A DNA stretch of 64,000 nt from Tipula vernalis (GCA_958295665.1 OY282559.1:126889605-126953604); one strand, 5' to 3'; shown: positions 11,890 through 22,876, counted from the first letter of the stretch. Numbers and translations are program-made. The notes: a model not told the origin generated them from the letters alone.

Positions 11890-12760
11890 GTGCGGAAACA
11901 TAACCTAAAAATGGATTTCATGAAACCGCAACCCTTAAAATTTAAGGGAAATCTCAATGAAGAATGGCTACGATTCAAACAAAGTTTTGAAATCTATTTG
12001 GAAGCCGCAGACCTCACAGAAACCTCAGATAAAAGAAAATGTGCTCTTTTATTAAATACTATGGGACCACAAGCAATAGAAATCTACAACAATTTCAAGT
12101 TCACTGGAAAAGAAAAGGAGACATGTGAAGATACGTTAAAAAAATTCGAGGAATATTGCCACCCAAGGAAAAACATAATATTCTTGAGATTTACATTTTA
12201 TACATGCAACCAGATGGAGTGAGAACCATTCGATGAATTTCTAACAGAAATTCAAAAACTTGTTAAGAATTGCGAATTTGGCAACCAAGCCGACTCAATA
12301 CTTAGGGATAGCATTGTGTTAGGTATCACCGACCAGGATCTTCAGGCTACGGAGCCATCGAATGTTGTCGTGCCGCAGAAATAACACGTAAACAAATCAG
12401 GTGTGTGCAAACAAATAATAGTAATAAAATAGTTTCAGAAGTTTGTAGAAATAGAAATAGATTTCAAACCAATTCATTTACGTCACAAACAAATCAGCAA
12501 CATAATATGCCCGACAGACGTCCTGTGGGTAATCAAAATACATTTGCAAACAGTTATGCACCCAACCAAAAAAAAATAATACGGGTGGTAGTAATAATAA
12601 ATATCATTCAGTACCCAATCAACAATTAAGTACGATTTCGTGCAAAAGATGTAATAAAAATCATAAATTGGGTGAATGTCATATTAAGGGGAAAAAATGC
12701 ATAAATTGTGGTAAATGGAATCATACGGCTGATGTTTGCTGGCATAAAAAAGTAAATGAC
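11890..12760 (+). pseudogene. gag relic with two CCHC zinc knuckles
   Basis: Gag forms the intracellular particle and binds the RNA. The first frame runs 11911-12222 (KFKGNLNEEWLRFKQSFEIY and onwards). It is cut by one in-frame TGA (12220), after which the same frame continues to about 12370. The nucleocapsid has two knuckles: C-X2-C-X3-H-X4-C beginning at 12641 and C-X2-C-X4-H-X4-C beginning near 12698. Between them and the capsid the sequence is Asn/Gln-rich and shifted in frame. Confidence 0.8.
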
Positions 12761-12769
12761 ATTAGTAAA

Positions 12770-13232
12770 ATAGAAAGTGAGAATTTAGATAGTAATGTTA
12801 ATAAATTATATGTTCTTTCAATAAAGTCGAATACAATTAATAGATGGTATAAAGAAATCTTAGTAGAAAATAATGCAATTAATTTTAAAATAGATACAGG
12901 AAGTGATGTAAATATCTTACCGCTGTATATATTTCGGGAGATTGGTGCGAATTTTGAGTTGGAAAATAGTACATATTGTAGTTTTAAAAGCATAAGGTGG
13001 TTTCGTAATCGAGACAATCGGGTCAATGATTTTATCAGTAAAGTTAGATAAAAAAGAGTTCAAAGAGCGATTTGTCATAGTAAAGAACGATTCGACACCG
13101 ATAATGGGATTGTCTACTTCACGCGCGTTGGGAATAGTTAATAATGTAAATGAAATAGAGGCTGAGAAGGAAAATTTTATACAGACTAATATGGATATTT
13201 CTAATGGTTTATGTTGTTTTCCGGATTTTTAA
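12770..13232 (+). pseudogene. Aspartic protease region of the Mag-like pol
   Basis: Retroviral-type aspartic protease. The active-site block FKIDTGSDVNILPL starts near 12885 with the Asp codon at about 12892. The frame shifts near 13020, and the flap-to-C-terminal part continues as the frame 13026-13232 (IMGLSTSRALGIV). Domain length is about normal, but the frameshift breaks the polyprotein. Confidence 0.72.
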
Positions 13233-13865
13233 AATATAACATTAAAAGATAATTCAGTACCGATATCTGATCCGCCTTATAGAATTCCGCTAAAATTAGA
13301 AGAGAAATTAAAAGAAAAATTAGGTCAAATGGAGTCTTTAGAGATCATATCCAAAGAAGAAAATCAGACAGTTTTTGGCAGATACAGTTGGATGAGAAAT
13401 CATCCAAAATTTGAACATTCAGTACTCCCTACGGCTGCTATAGGTTCAATAGGCTTCCGTTTGGTATAAATATAACATCAGAAGTATTTCAAAAATTTAA
13501 CGTTAAAAGTTTCGGTGACATAAAAGGAGTATTTATATATATAGACGACCTGCTCATTTCGGCTAATTCTCATTAAGAATATGATCAAATTTTGAGCCAA
13601 GTAGTGAATCGAGCAAGACAACTAAACATAAAATTTAATATTAATAAATTCCAATAAAAACTAAATACGGTTAAGTATTTTGGTCATTTGTTTTCTGCAG
13701 ATGGGATCGCTCCAGATCCAGACCGTATCAGTAATCAGTGTCAAATACGACATGCCAACAGATAAAATAGACTTACAGCGGTATTTGGGTATGATAAATT
13801 ATTTGAGAAACTTTATACCTAATTTCGCTGAACTATCAACCCCGTTAAGAGAGCTTTAAAAAAAA
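13233..13865 (+). pseudogene. Reverse transcriptase relic of the Mag-like element
   Basis: Remains of the RT fingers and palm: PPYRIPLKLEEKLKEKLGQM (13272), and the palm motif IYIDDLLIS at about 13534-13560 with both Asp residues present. Thumb blocks follow: TVKYFGHLFSADGIAPDPDR (13670-13730) and RYLGMINYLRNFIPNFAELS (about 13780-13840). Several frame changes and short deletions around 13370-13500 remove part of the palm. It lacks long open frames and is found only by following the motifs. Confidence 0.72.
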
Positions 13866-14517
13866 AACTGGCTACCAATTCATACAAAGGTAGTGGATGA
13901 CTTCAAAAGAATCATTACCAACACACCGGTATTAGCCAATTTTGATCAAAGCAAGGAGATTACAATCCATACCGATGCATCAAAAAATGGCATATGCTGT
14001 TGCCTATTACAAGATAAAAAGCCCATTTGCTGAGGCATCACGAAGTCTAACTCCTGCGGAAATCAATTACACGCAAATAGAGAAAGAGTTGTTGGCAATA
14101 TTTTTCTCCTGTAGAAAATTTCATAACTATATCTATGGACGAAAAATAAAGATAAATATAGATCATAAGCCATTAGTTAATATAATGAGTAAAGCAGTGA
14201 GCGAAATAAACTCGAATCGTCTTCGAAGAATTAAAATAAAACTAATGATCTATGAATTAGAAGTGATGTATCTACCAGGCAAATATATGCACATTGCCGA
14301 CGCTTTATCTAGAGCATACACCCAAGTAGTTGACGAAAATCTTGCAGATCAAGACTTAGCTGACATAGTTCACACCATTAACATGTCAGACGAACGGAAA
14401 ACTGAATTACAGACTGAATCTTTGAAAGATTTAATTTTATTGGATTTAATAAACACATTTCATAGGGGTTGGAGCCATTCTAAGAAGAATATACCCAATT
14501 CTCTTCGAATTTATTAG
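13866..14517 (+). pseudogene. RNase H domain of the Mag-like element
   Basis: The RNase H start HTDASKNGI is at about 13970-13990, with a frame change after it. Then one open frame, 14012-14514, reads ASRSLTPAEINYTQIEKELL (with the catalytic Glu), YIYGRKIKINIDHKPLVNIM (with Asp) and LPGKYMHIADALSRAY (with the last Asp). This is the best-preserved part of the polyprotein. Confidence 0.82.
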
Positions 14518-15653
14518 AACAAACAAAATGAAATTTATGTTGAGGACAATTTAGTTTACTACAAAGACAGAATAATAGTACCCTTGTCACTCCGTTTAAA
14601 AATTATCAAAACCGTTCACCAATCACATTTTGGAATATGTAAATCAATAGCTCGTGCCAAGACCATATTTTACTGGCCAAATATGGAGGCAGACATTGAA
14701 AATGAAGTAAAAAGTTGTCAAATATGTGAAAAATACCAAAATTCCAACATTAAAGAAAAAATGATACCTCATGAAGTGCCAACTCTACCATTCCAAAAGG
14801 TAGGAGCGGACATATTGGAATTAAGCAACAGAAGCTATTTAGTTTTGTTGACTATTTTTATAAATACATAGAGTTAAAACCGATTGAAAATAAAACCGCT
14901 CTCGAGATAATTAAATAATTAAAAGACATATTCTCTACTCACGGAATCCCACAGACATTTATTAGTGACAATGTCTCATTTAACCGTTACGAATTTAAAA
15001 AATTTTCCAATGAATGGAAATTCAACATTGTAACCTCAAGTCCACGGTACCCTCAATCAAACGGCCAATCAGAAAAAGCAGTATATATCTGCAAAACCAT
15101 GCTGAAGAAATCAATAGAAACCGAAACCGATGTTGAATTATTTCTCTTAGAATATTGTAACACGCCGATAACAGGTTTAAAAGCATCACCAAATGAGATG
15201 TTAATGAGTCGTTTAACACGTTCTCGTATTCCAATCTCAGATAATGTTTTAATACCAAAGATTGTTCCAAATGTACAAGATAGCTTAAGAGCTCGAAAGG
15301 TCAAAATCGGGAAATACTATGACAGGTCTGCTAGAAACCGATTAGATTTAAAAGAAGGGAATAATATAGTATTCCAAAACGGTAAGGTTTGGGAACCGGG
15401 AGTTGTGATACAAAAACACGAAACACCATGTTCTTTTATCATTAAAGATGAAAACGGACATATTAAACGAAGAAACACCAGACATCTCCGTAAATCTGCA
15501 AATGTTCCAAATTTTAGGAAAACGCATTGCAATTTTGGAAAATCATACAATGGTAATGAAAATTCGAATATTAATAATCCTCAGAATAATCTGATTAATG
15601 TAAATAATAACAATAATGTAAATCAGAATTCAAATAATGTAAATCAGTATTGA
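14518..15653 (+). pseudogene. Integrase relic of the Mag-like element
   Basis: Integrase inserts the cDNA. The N-terminal zinc domain is at 14611-14740 (H-X4-H ... C-X2-C: HQSHFG..., CQICEKYQ). The catalytic core has GADILEL (about 14807), then after a frameshift near 14870 TFISDN (about 14955) and NGQSEKAVYICKTMLKK (about 15060-15108). Those are the D, D and E of the DD35E set. The C-terminal domain runs to 15653 and ends in an Asn-rich tail. Stops near 14870 and 14917 break it. Confidence 0.8.
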
Positions 15654-15807
15654 AATAATTATACTAATAGATTCGGTAGAGTAATTAAGCCTCCCGACAA
15701 ATTGAATTTATAAATTTAAAATTAATAAAGTTAAATACTATTATATAAAAACAATGTTTAGATATAAGATAAAATAATTTATGAATTAAACCTCTAAAGG
15801 GGGAAGA

Positions 15808-15992
15808 TGATGTATGTGATACCTGGTGGTATTATTGACAACTAATAAATAATACATTAGGTAACACTAATTATATAAGTAGTAAAAAAACTAGACTAAC
15901 TTGAAGAAGATGGACACATGTATATTTTATTGAAATATACCCGTAAAATAAATAAATATTTTAATTTAAAAATAAAAGATAATAATATAACA
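15808..15992 (+). repeat. 3' LTR of the Mag-like gypsy element
   Basis: 185 bp with TGATGTATG...AATATAACA ends. It is a diverged copy of 11607-11812, shorter by about 20 bases. A purine tract directly precedes it. Confidence 0.93.
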
Positions 15993-15997
15993 GTAAG
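15993..15997 (+). repeat. Target-site duplication GTAAG, right copy
   Basis: Direct repeat of 11602-11606, defining the exact insertion point in the I-like element. Confidence 0.85.
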
Positions 15998-16302
15998 AAT
16001 GTTAAAAAACGGTGGACACAAGCATCTATATAATGAACGCTGAACTGATTGGAATGTTTGAAGGAATTAAACTGGCTGTGAATGAAGAGGAAGGGCAAAT
16101 AGTAATATTTTCCGATTCCCAGAGTCATTTATGTTTGCTAAAATGTGAAAGGGAAGGCAATGTGTATGTTGATTTGATTTTTGAATGCGTTCGAGATTGT
16201 CAACGTGATGTCACCTTAGAATGGATCCCATCACATAGACAGTTCGAAAGGAATGAAAAAACAGTATCAGTTAAAAATGAATTATTAATTGAAAAGATAT
16301 AA
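15998..16302 (+). pseudogene. RNase H C-terminal part of the I-like element
   Basis: Continuation of the domain broken at 11606. Visible are NAELIGMFEGIKLAV (catalytic Glu, about 16033), IVIFSDSQSHLCLL (catalytic Asp, about 16105) and LEWIPSHRQFERNEKT (16218-16262). The last Asp expected after 'GNEKAD' is absent, so the active site is incomplete. A one-base slip in the A run at 16003-16009 puts the start out of frame with the upstream part. The frame ends at 16302, followed by the short 3' UTR. Confidence 0.8.
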
Positions 16303-16380
16303 ATAGAAATTGTACAAATTTTAATTTTTGGCAATATGGCTCTAATTTATGTAGGAGCCAAGGCCTAATAAAAAAAAAAA
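16303..16380 (+). terminator. 3' UTR and A-tail of the I-like element
   Basis: About 65 bases of 3' UTR end in AATAAA running straight into an A stretch at 16369-16380, the usual end of a target-primed LINE copy. Confidence 0.65.
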
Positions 16381-19300
16381 CTTCATTTCGAATATTTCAT
16401 AGAATTATCATAACTTTCATTTAAGGGCGAAAACAATTCCACACTTCAAAAGACAGAGAACCTTCCAACAAAGGTTCAGTGTCAATATGTAGGCTGGTGA
16501 CCGTGGGAATCAAATAACTAGACTATTAGTATTACCGCCAGTCCTAAACAGCACTTACATATTATCTGGCAATCTGCTGACGGATGTATCACGCATTATG
16601 ATTTCCAATGAAATTCCATTGGCTAATCTTGTTAAAATTATGTGTTTTTATTTTCATTTGAGCCATAAGCACCAGTATAATTTTAAACATAAATAACAAA
16701 AAATACAATTAATTGTGTTGTACATACTGTTAAGAACATAAGATTAAAACAGCAGAAAAACCATTTTTTTATACTAAAATAACTGTGTTTTAATGATTGT
16801 TTGATTTCCTATCTCGTCTTATTAAAGTCACAAAACCTACTTAGTTTGTTACAACATTTCGACATTAAATTCAAACGTTCGTCACTTCCATAATTGGTTC
16901 TGTGAGAATCTATTTTCAAGAGTGTGCGAGTTCGAAGATTTCTAGTTGGAACATAAGAACTTAAAATTGCATGTTCCAACACAGAGTCAAAGAAATTTGC
17001 AAAAAAAATTGGAACTCCTAATTCCCCTTAATGTCATTATTTGAGTTGCTACATATTTCTGATTATAGTTTTAGATTAGAAAAATTTCCATAGAGGTTAG
17101 TGAAATTTTTCCTAATCAAGAAATAAAAACATTTTAGTAAAATAAAGTAAAAAATTCATTGGCATACAATAAACAAAAAAAAATTGAGAAATGACTTGAA
17201 AATCCAAATCTCTAGGAGCGATCTTCAGCGACGTCACCATTCGCTGGCTTGCAGCTTAACATTAATTAAGATTCTGGGGTTAAAAGCTTGTTTTTGAATT
17301 TTGACCTTTGTAAGCTTCATTATTTTTCTTTTAATAATAAATTGATGTTGAACAGCTATAAGTTGCTTTATTATTTGGGAACAGTTGATTGAGTATAACA
17401 GAATATAAGAAAAACAAATTTTGTTGACGACATACATATTTTATAATCATATTATACAAAATGTAACATTAATTGGACTCATTTGTTTACATAAATTGTC
17501 ATGTGTGATATTCACCACTATATTATGTCACATTTTGTCATCTTGCTATTTTCTTATCAACACAACATAATTTACTATAAATGAATATATAATTTCCTTG
17601 ATAAAATTAACTCAACATTTTGCGTTGCATAGTATCCATTTCTTAATTATTCCACTCCGTAGACTCATTTATAACACAAAACTATTATAAATAAATAGAG
17701 AAGACAATTTTTTAACTTAATAAAAGCAATAACAACAAATAGAATTTGTGTACTGCTTATGTACACACAAAAACGTGTATATGTCACAATGGAAAAGTTC
17801 AAAGTAGCAATGAAGAAAACTTTTAAATTGTATACGAGAACATATCTATATAATAAAAAGAGCTTTTTGTTTTAAACAAAACTTTTCTCGAGTTTTTTTT
17901 TTTTTTTGTGCAAAAAATATCAAAATTGCATTAATTTGGTGTTCTTTCGTTCCCTGAAGTAAATTTCTCTTGTCTTGCTGTGTGTATATACCTACCTGTT
18001 TTATCGAATGAATTGAGCATTACATTAATTGTGTGTGATAAGAAAATTGTTGTGCGATACTATGGGAAATGCTCATAAAAAAATTATTATTCTTATATTC
18101 CTTGTTTCGACTAATTTGATTACATTTTAATGTAATTATAAAACATTATACAACATAGTATAATGTTTATAAATATATCTAGGTACATTATTATGGTAAG
18201 GTTAGTACATAAAAGCTATTATTGTATTCAGTTCATTGATTATATTTTCGATTAACTTCCATCGATATTAATGTTGTTGTATGTATATGAATGGCCGATC
18301 GGGTATGAGAATGGTAGCAAATATATACATTAAAACAAGTAATTTCCCATTTTCGTTCTAGTAATCAAAATGAACTTAATCGAAATTTAATACAAAAAAA
18401 AAAAAAAAAAATTCGCGGATATAAATGAAATTGTTTCTTTTTTTTTTTTGGTCTATATAAGTATCGAGGGTATTGATTTTATTTTCTGCCGCTTGTGCGG
18501 TAGCGCGGAATAGTTATGGTACAAAAAATTAACTATTTTATTTACTATGTATTATACTTGTCTAGACAAAAATTAATTGAAAATCAATGAGATGGAACGC
18601 GAACCTTAATTTTAAATTGATTTTTTTTAAAAGATAAACAATTTTTTTTTGATGAAGACTTAAAAATTTAAAATGCTATAATTTTTGTATGTGATATTTA
18701 TGAGACAAGGGACTTGAAAGCTCTTAATACTATTAATGCTAGTGTGGTCCAATTAATAAATTAAATATTTAAATTGTCATAGTTTATCTTTTTACCAATC
18801 ATTAGATTATAGCCAAAAAAACATTTTTTTTCATACTTCAGTTTGTTCGTTTTCAAATTGACCATTTTGACATAATATTCCTTCTGATTTTGTCTTAGTT
18901 TATACATAAAAATTACTAAATGGGTGGAATACAAAATAAAATGTCATAGTTTTCGAAATATTTGCATGAAAAGTGAAATTCTCTCTACGACATATTTATT
19001 TCAGAAAGTTGTACCGTTTTTGAGCAGTATATTAATATCCAAATTTTAGGCAACCAATTTTTTCGTTTTATTTTCACACATTACACCACCGATTATAAAG
19101 ACTAAAGTTCGTTGTTTATGTTTGTACAGAATGGAAATTCCTACAAAAATAATGAATGCTCATCATGATGTAGATCACGATTTATCTTAAATTAAAACCG
19201 CAACTCAACTGCAAAATTTAGAATAATATCAAACACTTTTGTATTTCATTAACAGGTACCTAAACTCGAAAATCTTAAATAATATTCAGCAATAATCTCC

Positions 19301-19656
19301 AAAGTATCTAATCATCTCGATATTAAGAACGAATATTATCCTTCAAATTCACAATATGGATTGTGAAACCGCCAAACTTATCTTAATTGGGTCATTAAAA
19401 ATCACTAATTCTGTAACAAGTTGTAAATAAACTCCGTTCAAATTTCGAGAAATATCGAGAAAGACGAATAATCTCGGAAAGCTCGAATAACATTGGAACT
19501 CTACAATAATCTCGATATCACAAAAAATTTCAAATATTCCAGAAAAACTCTGATAAACTTAAAATTCGAGAATAATTTTGAAAATCAAAAAGTCACTATG
19601 AATTTTGAATACTCTGTAGGTAAAATAACCAGAGGTCTTCGCAAAATCTCGAATTA
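16381..19656. other. Non-coding AT-rich stretch
   Basis: No gene family recognised. A plus-strand frame near 16531-16690 (VLNSTYILSGNLLTDVSRIM...) is open for about 55 codons and has more ordinary composition than its surroundings, but I cannot place it. Homopolymer runs lie at 17888-17908, 18392-18409 and 18436-18449. From about 19260 the sequence becomes rich in TCTCGA/TTCGAG words. Confidence 0.4.
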
Positions 19657-19879
19657 TCTCGAAAATATTTTTTTTTTTTTTTTTTTTAAACATCTTTATT
19701 GATATGGCTACTACAATCTTAAACATTATTAATTCATTAGTAAGGTTGACATTAGTACTTATGAGATAAGCATAAACTTGTGTGGGTCTGCTGGACCAGT
19801 ATCCAGTTCCCTTAAGATGTAATATTCATACGGTTAGCTCATATGGTTTGATTCGTTTGAGCCGCCTTCTCGAAAATAT
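19657..19879 (-). mobile_element. 5'-truncated retroposon with 12-bp target duplication
   Basis: On the minus strand, a 199-bp insert (19669-19867) ends AATAAAGATGTTT followed by about 20 A's (the T run 19668-19687). Both sides carry the same 12-mer TCTCGAAAATAT (19657-19668 and 19868-19879). A poly(A) tail, a polyadenylation signal and a long target duplication mark a 'dead-on-arrival' LINE or processed copy. Its parent family is not identified. Caution: the neighbourhood is rich in TCTCGAAA words, which raises the chance of a coincidental match. Confidence 0.68.
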
Positions 19880-20518
19880 GACAATGCTCTTCAACCTTGA
19901 AAATCTTGAATTTCAAAAATCACTTTTCTTGAATATAATCTAGCTGAGTTCTGCGCTTACTCAACATTTCTCGTGAATGACAGACCGTTATTTTGTGTGG
20001 ATTAAACACGAGGACTGCAGTTTGAGAATTTGATGTTAAATTAAAAGTCTCGCTGAAATACTGAAACATATTCAAATCAAAGATAATTTAACGTCGTTAA
20101 GTATCTTAGATGATGGTAGCATCGCCTCCAAAAACTCGCTTTTTCAGTATTTATGCAACTTTGAGGATGTCATGAAACACCAAAAATTCCGTAATTTTTT
20201 CCTTACACTTTATGTTTCTTTAGTGTTCGGGATTTTAAGTTGTAGATTTTTAATATACAATTTCGAGTTTATAAGATGAAAGATGAGTTTGAGATGAAAT
20301 TGAGCCAGTTATTTTATAGTTGTTTCGTATTTTTAATACAAGTTAGCCAAATTGTCGAAAATTCGATTTTCTTTGGGACTGTTTTTTTTAAATGGGTCTT
20401 TAAAATCGAATATTTTCGAAATTAGTTTCGTAAAATTTAAATTTTTCAGCCACGCATTTAAGAAAACAGCCAAAATTTCGAAAAGTTAATTCACGAAAAA
20501 ATATTTAACGTATAGGTT
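19880..20518. other. TTCGA-rich non-coding stretch
   Basis: AT-rich with many TCGAAA/TTTCGA words, like the segments at 22.9-24 kb and 51.5-52.3 kb. No gene seen. Confidence 0.4.
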
Positions 20519-20527
20519 TCAATTTAT
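20519..20527 (+). repeat. MULE target-site duplication TCAATTTAT, left copy
   Basis: Identical 9-mer at 22877-22885, immediately outside the two GGG...CCC termini. Nine bases is the hallmark duplication of Mutator-like elements. Confidence 0.85.
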
Positions 20528-20603
20528 GGGTTGGTCATGAAACCTCGACGATCGTTATATCGAAATCAAAATGTCGAAATCAAAATCTCGAATTTACAAA
20601 ATA

Positions 20604-20618
20604 TTGCGGCCGCCGCAA
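20604..20618. other. GC-rich palindrome just inside the MULE left TIR
   Basis: TTGCGGCCGCCGCAA: 7-base arms around one central C, in sequence that is otherwise about 75% A+T. It could be a protein-binding site or hairpin for the transposon. Function is not known. Confidence 0.6.
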
Positions 20619-20655
20619 ATAATATTTACAAAATTATTTTTATTATTCGAGATTC

Positions 20656-20901
20656 GGGAATACAAATCACCTAAATTTATTGTTTAATAAACGAGCGTTT
20701 TATTGTGGTCAAACATGATTGTGAATGATCCAAACTAAATGATTTCATATAAATGAAAAAATTACTTAACTGTTACTTAACTGGGAATACAAATCACCTA
20801 AATTTATTGTTTAATAAACGAGCGTTTTATTGTGGTCAAACATGATTGTGTATGATCCAAACTAAATGATTTCATATAAATGAAAAAATTACTTAACTGT
20901 T
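20656..20901 (+). repeat. 127-bp tandem duplication in the MULE 5' region
   Basis: The unit starting GGGAATACAAATCACC at 20656 recurs at 20783 with about one mismatch (GTGAATG against GTGTATG). The second copy is lost after 20901. The near-identity says the duplication is recent. It lies between the TIR and the transposase start and could affect its promoter. Confidence 0.92.
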
Positions 20902-21245
20902 TTTCCAAAAAAATTAAAACGATCCAGGAATAATTGTGAAATATTACTGTACCTATTATACATATTATTCTGTTTATTCACAACACAACATAAAATTCGA
21001 ATGAATTTACATCAAAATAAATTCAGTGTACTTGCGAATTTTGCGCTTTACGTTTATTTTTTTTTTAAATAATAATTATAATTCAGTGACTATAAAGATT
21101 AAAATTGTATTTAAATCTTGTTTAAGGCTTGAAAATATAGAACACTATTTTATTGTAATTGGTATAACTGCAATATAATTTTTTATGTGAATAATTTTTT
21201 TAAACTACATAACTCAATTTATATCGTAGGATAATTTAATACATC

Positions 21246-22640
21246 ATGGAAGTTCACCTATTGAAATCAAATAAAGGCAAGGATAAATTGATAGTGAATG
21301 GTTATGCGTATGTAGTAGAGAAAAAATTAAAAAATGTATTTTACTGGTGCTGTTCTCAAAAGAAAGCTCAAGGTTGTAAGGGACGCGCTATTAGTAGAAA
21401 AGTAAATGATGAAACCGTGTTAACGAAAGAGCCGTCGCAACATAATCACAGCCCTAATGCATGGGAATCGGAAGTTACTCGTACCAATAGCAATCTGAAA
21501 TCGGTTGCTAAAAATTCCAATACTACACCGTCGCAAGTGATAAGAAATTCCATAGTCGAGACTACAGAGGAATGCAGGGTGTACCTACCATCCAAAATTG
21601 CTCAAAAATCAAAAATTTATCGAGTTAGACGTAATAGTTTAATGGAACCGAGAAATTTATCTGATATCGCAATACCAGAACATATTAGATATTGTGAAGG
21701 CGAATTATTTATATTAAAAGAATCCGACTTTAATGAGCAAAAAATAATTTTACTTGGAACACATTCTAGCTTACAAATTTTGGGAGAATCGGATTGCTGG
21801 TTAATGGACGGAACTTTCCATGTAGTTCCATTAATTCTACGGCAACTATTCACAATACATGGAAAGGTTGAGGACGAATGTGTGCCCTTAATATTTTGCT
21901 TGATGAGTAGCAAAACCAAAGAATGCTACACTCAGTTTTTTTATGAACTAAGTAAACTTGCTTGTGACTGGAATATTAAACTAGCCCCACGCATGATAAT
22001 TTCAGATTTCGAGAAAACGATTAAATCTGCCGCTGAAGAATTCTTTCCAAACACAGAGTTTCGTGGGTGCCTGTTTCATTTCAGCCAAATAATTTGGAGA
22101 AAAGTACAAAAGGAACAACTCGCATCAAAATACGGAACGTCGGAATTATTCAGCTTGGAAATACGAATCTTAAAATGTTTAGCATTTGTACCGGCAAATG
22201 AAGTTTCCAGTTATTTCTCATCGTTTTATTCGAGTGTTAAAGATAAGGATGTCAAACGTTTAGCTTGTTGGTTCAAAGAAATATATATAAGTGGTAAAGG
22301 ATCAAAAGGTAAACCACACTATGAACCTAAATTCTGGTCGGTTGCCGATGCTGTTGCTAACAATTTCCCCCGTACTCAAAATTCGGTTGAGGCATGGCAT
22401 CGGCGCTTAAAAACAGTAGTAGGAACGAAAAATGCTGGTGTTTACAAAATAATTAACGATCTTTCAAAAGAATTAATAATATCTAAAAATAATATAGAGC
22501 GAATGAAAATAGGTGAAATGAAGCCATTAAATAAGAAAAATTTGATAAAATATAAAAGAATTAAAAGAATTTTGAAAAAAAGGCAAAATATTGATAATTT
22601 GGATTTTTTAAAAAGGTTCGCTCAGAACATATGTATATAA
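21246..22640 (+). CDS. MULE transposase with N-terminal FLYWCH zinc finger
   Basis: 464 residues, uninterrupted, from ATG at 21246 to TAA at 22640. Residues about 7-68 form a FLYWCH-type finger (GYAYVVEK...VFYWCC...C44...HNH66-68), expected to bind DNA, probably the TIRs. Residues about 180-390 carry the MULE DDE core. They include WLMDGTF with Asp188, then LRQLFTIHG...PLIFCLMSSKTKECY, then MIISDFEKTIKSAAEEFFP with Asp254, the GCLFHFSQ block (C275, H278), and RTQNSVEAWHRRLK with Glu382. All three likely catalytic residues are present. The C-terminus is Lys/Arg-rich. The frame sits between TIRs, so it is best read as a transposon gene rather than a domesticated host gene. Single exon. Confidence 0.92.
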   Translation: MEVHLLKSNKGKDKLIVNGYAYVVEKKLKNVFYWCCSQKKAQGCKGRAISRKVNDETVLTKEPSQHNHSPNAWESEVTRTNSNLKSVAKNSNTTPSQVIRNSIVETTEECRVYLPSKIAQKSKIYRVRRNSLMEPRNLSDIAIPEHIRYCEGELFILKESDFNEQKIILLGTHSSLQILGESDCWLMDGTFHVVPLILRQLFTIHGKVEDECVPLIFCLMSSKTKECYTQFFYELSKLACDWNIKLAPRMIISDFEKTIKSAAEEFFPNTEFRGCLFHFSQIIWRKVQKEQLASKYGTSELFSLEIRILKCLAFVPANEVSSYFSSFYSSVKDKDVKRLACWFKEIYISGKGSKGKPHYEPKFWSVADAVANNFPRTQNSVEAWHRRLKTVVGTKNAGVYKIINDLSKELIISKNNIERMKIGEMKPLNKKNLIKYKRIKRILKKRQNIDNLDFLKRFAQNICI

Positions 22641-22759
22641 ATTTTTTTATTTGTTAATAAAATTTGAATTGAGCACTATTAAATCGAATTAAAAAAAATT
22701 AAATGCATTTTTACCATTCCCTTATTTACCATATCTTTTTAATTTTCGAAATTTTCGCA

Positions 22760-22876
22760 TTCGAGATTTTCAAAACAAAATATTTTGAAATTCGATATTC
22801 TAAAATTCGAGTTAATTTTTTCTTTCGATATTTTGTTCATTCGATATTTCGTTTGGCGAGGTTTTAAGACTATCCC
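22760..22876 (-). repeat. MULE right terminal inverted repeat
   Basis: Reverse complement begins GGGATAGTCTTAAAACCTCG and aligns with the left end at 20528 over roughly 100 bases with gaps. The exact inner limit is uncertain because both arms consist of degenerate TCGAAA repeats. Confidence 0.7.

Larger units (their letters stand above)
11607..15992 (+). mobile_element. Mag/K02A2.6-like Ty3/gypsy retrotransposon, complete but decayed
   Basis: 4386 bp with two LTRs, a 5-bp target duplication, a possible primer site right after the 5' LTR (TGGCACTGCCGACT, 11813), and a purine tract AAAGGGGGAAGA just before the 3' LTR (15796-15807). The order gag - two zinc knuckles - protease - RT - RNase H - integrase on the plus strand is that of Ty3/gypsy. 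The gag start and the pol style resemble the Mag/K02A2.6-like lineage; this is a judgement from motif style, not a search. Stops and frameshifts in every domain make it non-autonomous. No env was seen. Confidence 0.9.
9100..16380 (+). mobile_element. I-like non-LTR retrotransposon, split by an LTR element
   Basis: This is a plus-strand, 5'-damaged LINE with ORF1 remains (about 9113-10086), reverse transcriptase (about 10200-11515), an RNase H domain broken at 11606 and resumed at 15998, a short 3' UTR, and an A-rich end at 16367-16380 (AATAAA running into A's). The presence of an RNase H domain after RT places it with the I/LOA-type elements rather than Jockey. Most of the endonuclease is missing between ORF1 and RT. 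A Mag-like gypsy element of 4386 bp sits in the RNase H coding region. Without that insert about 2.9 kb of the element remains. Confidence 0.8.
20528..22876 (+). mobile_element. Complete Mutator-like (MULE) DNA transposon
   Basis: 2349 bp bounded by an identical 9-bp target duplication. The left end reads GGGTTGGTCATGAAACCTCG and the right end, reverse-complemented, GGGATAGTCTTAAAACCTCG. The similarity continues inward for about 90-110 bases with small gaps (shared words CAAAATRTCGAAA and CTCGAATTT), so these are long, imperfect TIRs rich in TCGAAA words. Inside lie a GC palindrome (20604-20618), a 127-bp tandem duplication and one intact transposase gene. Undamaged ORF plus perfect target duplication suggest a recent insertion, possibly still able to move, although the two TIRs have diverged from each other. 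Confidence 0.85.
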
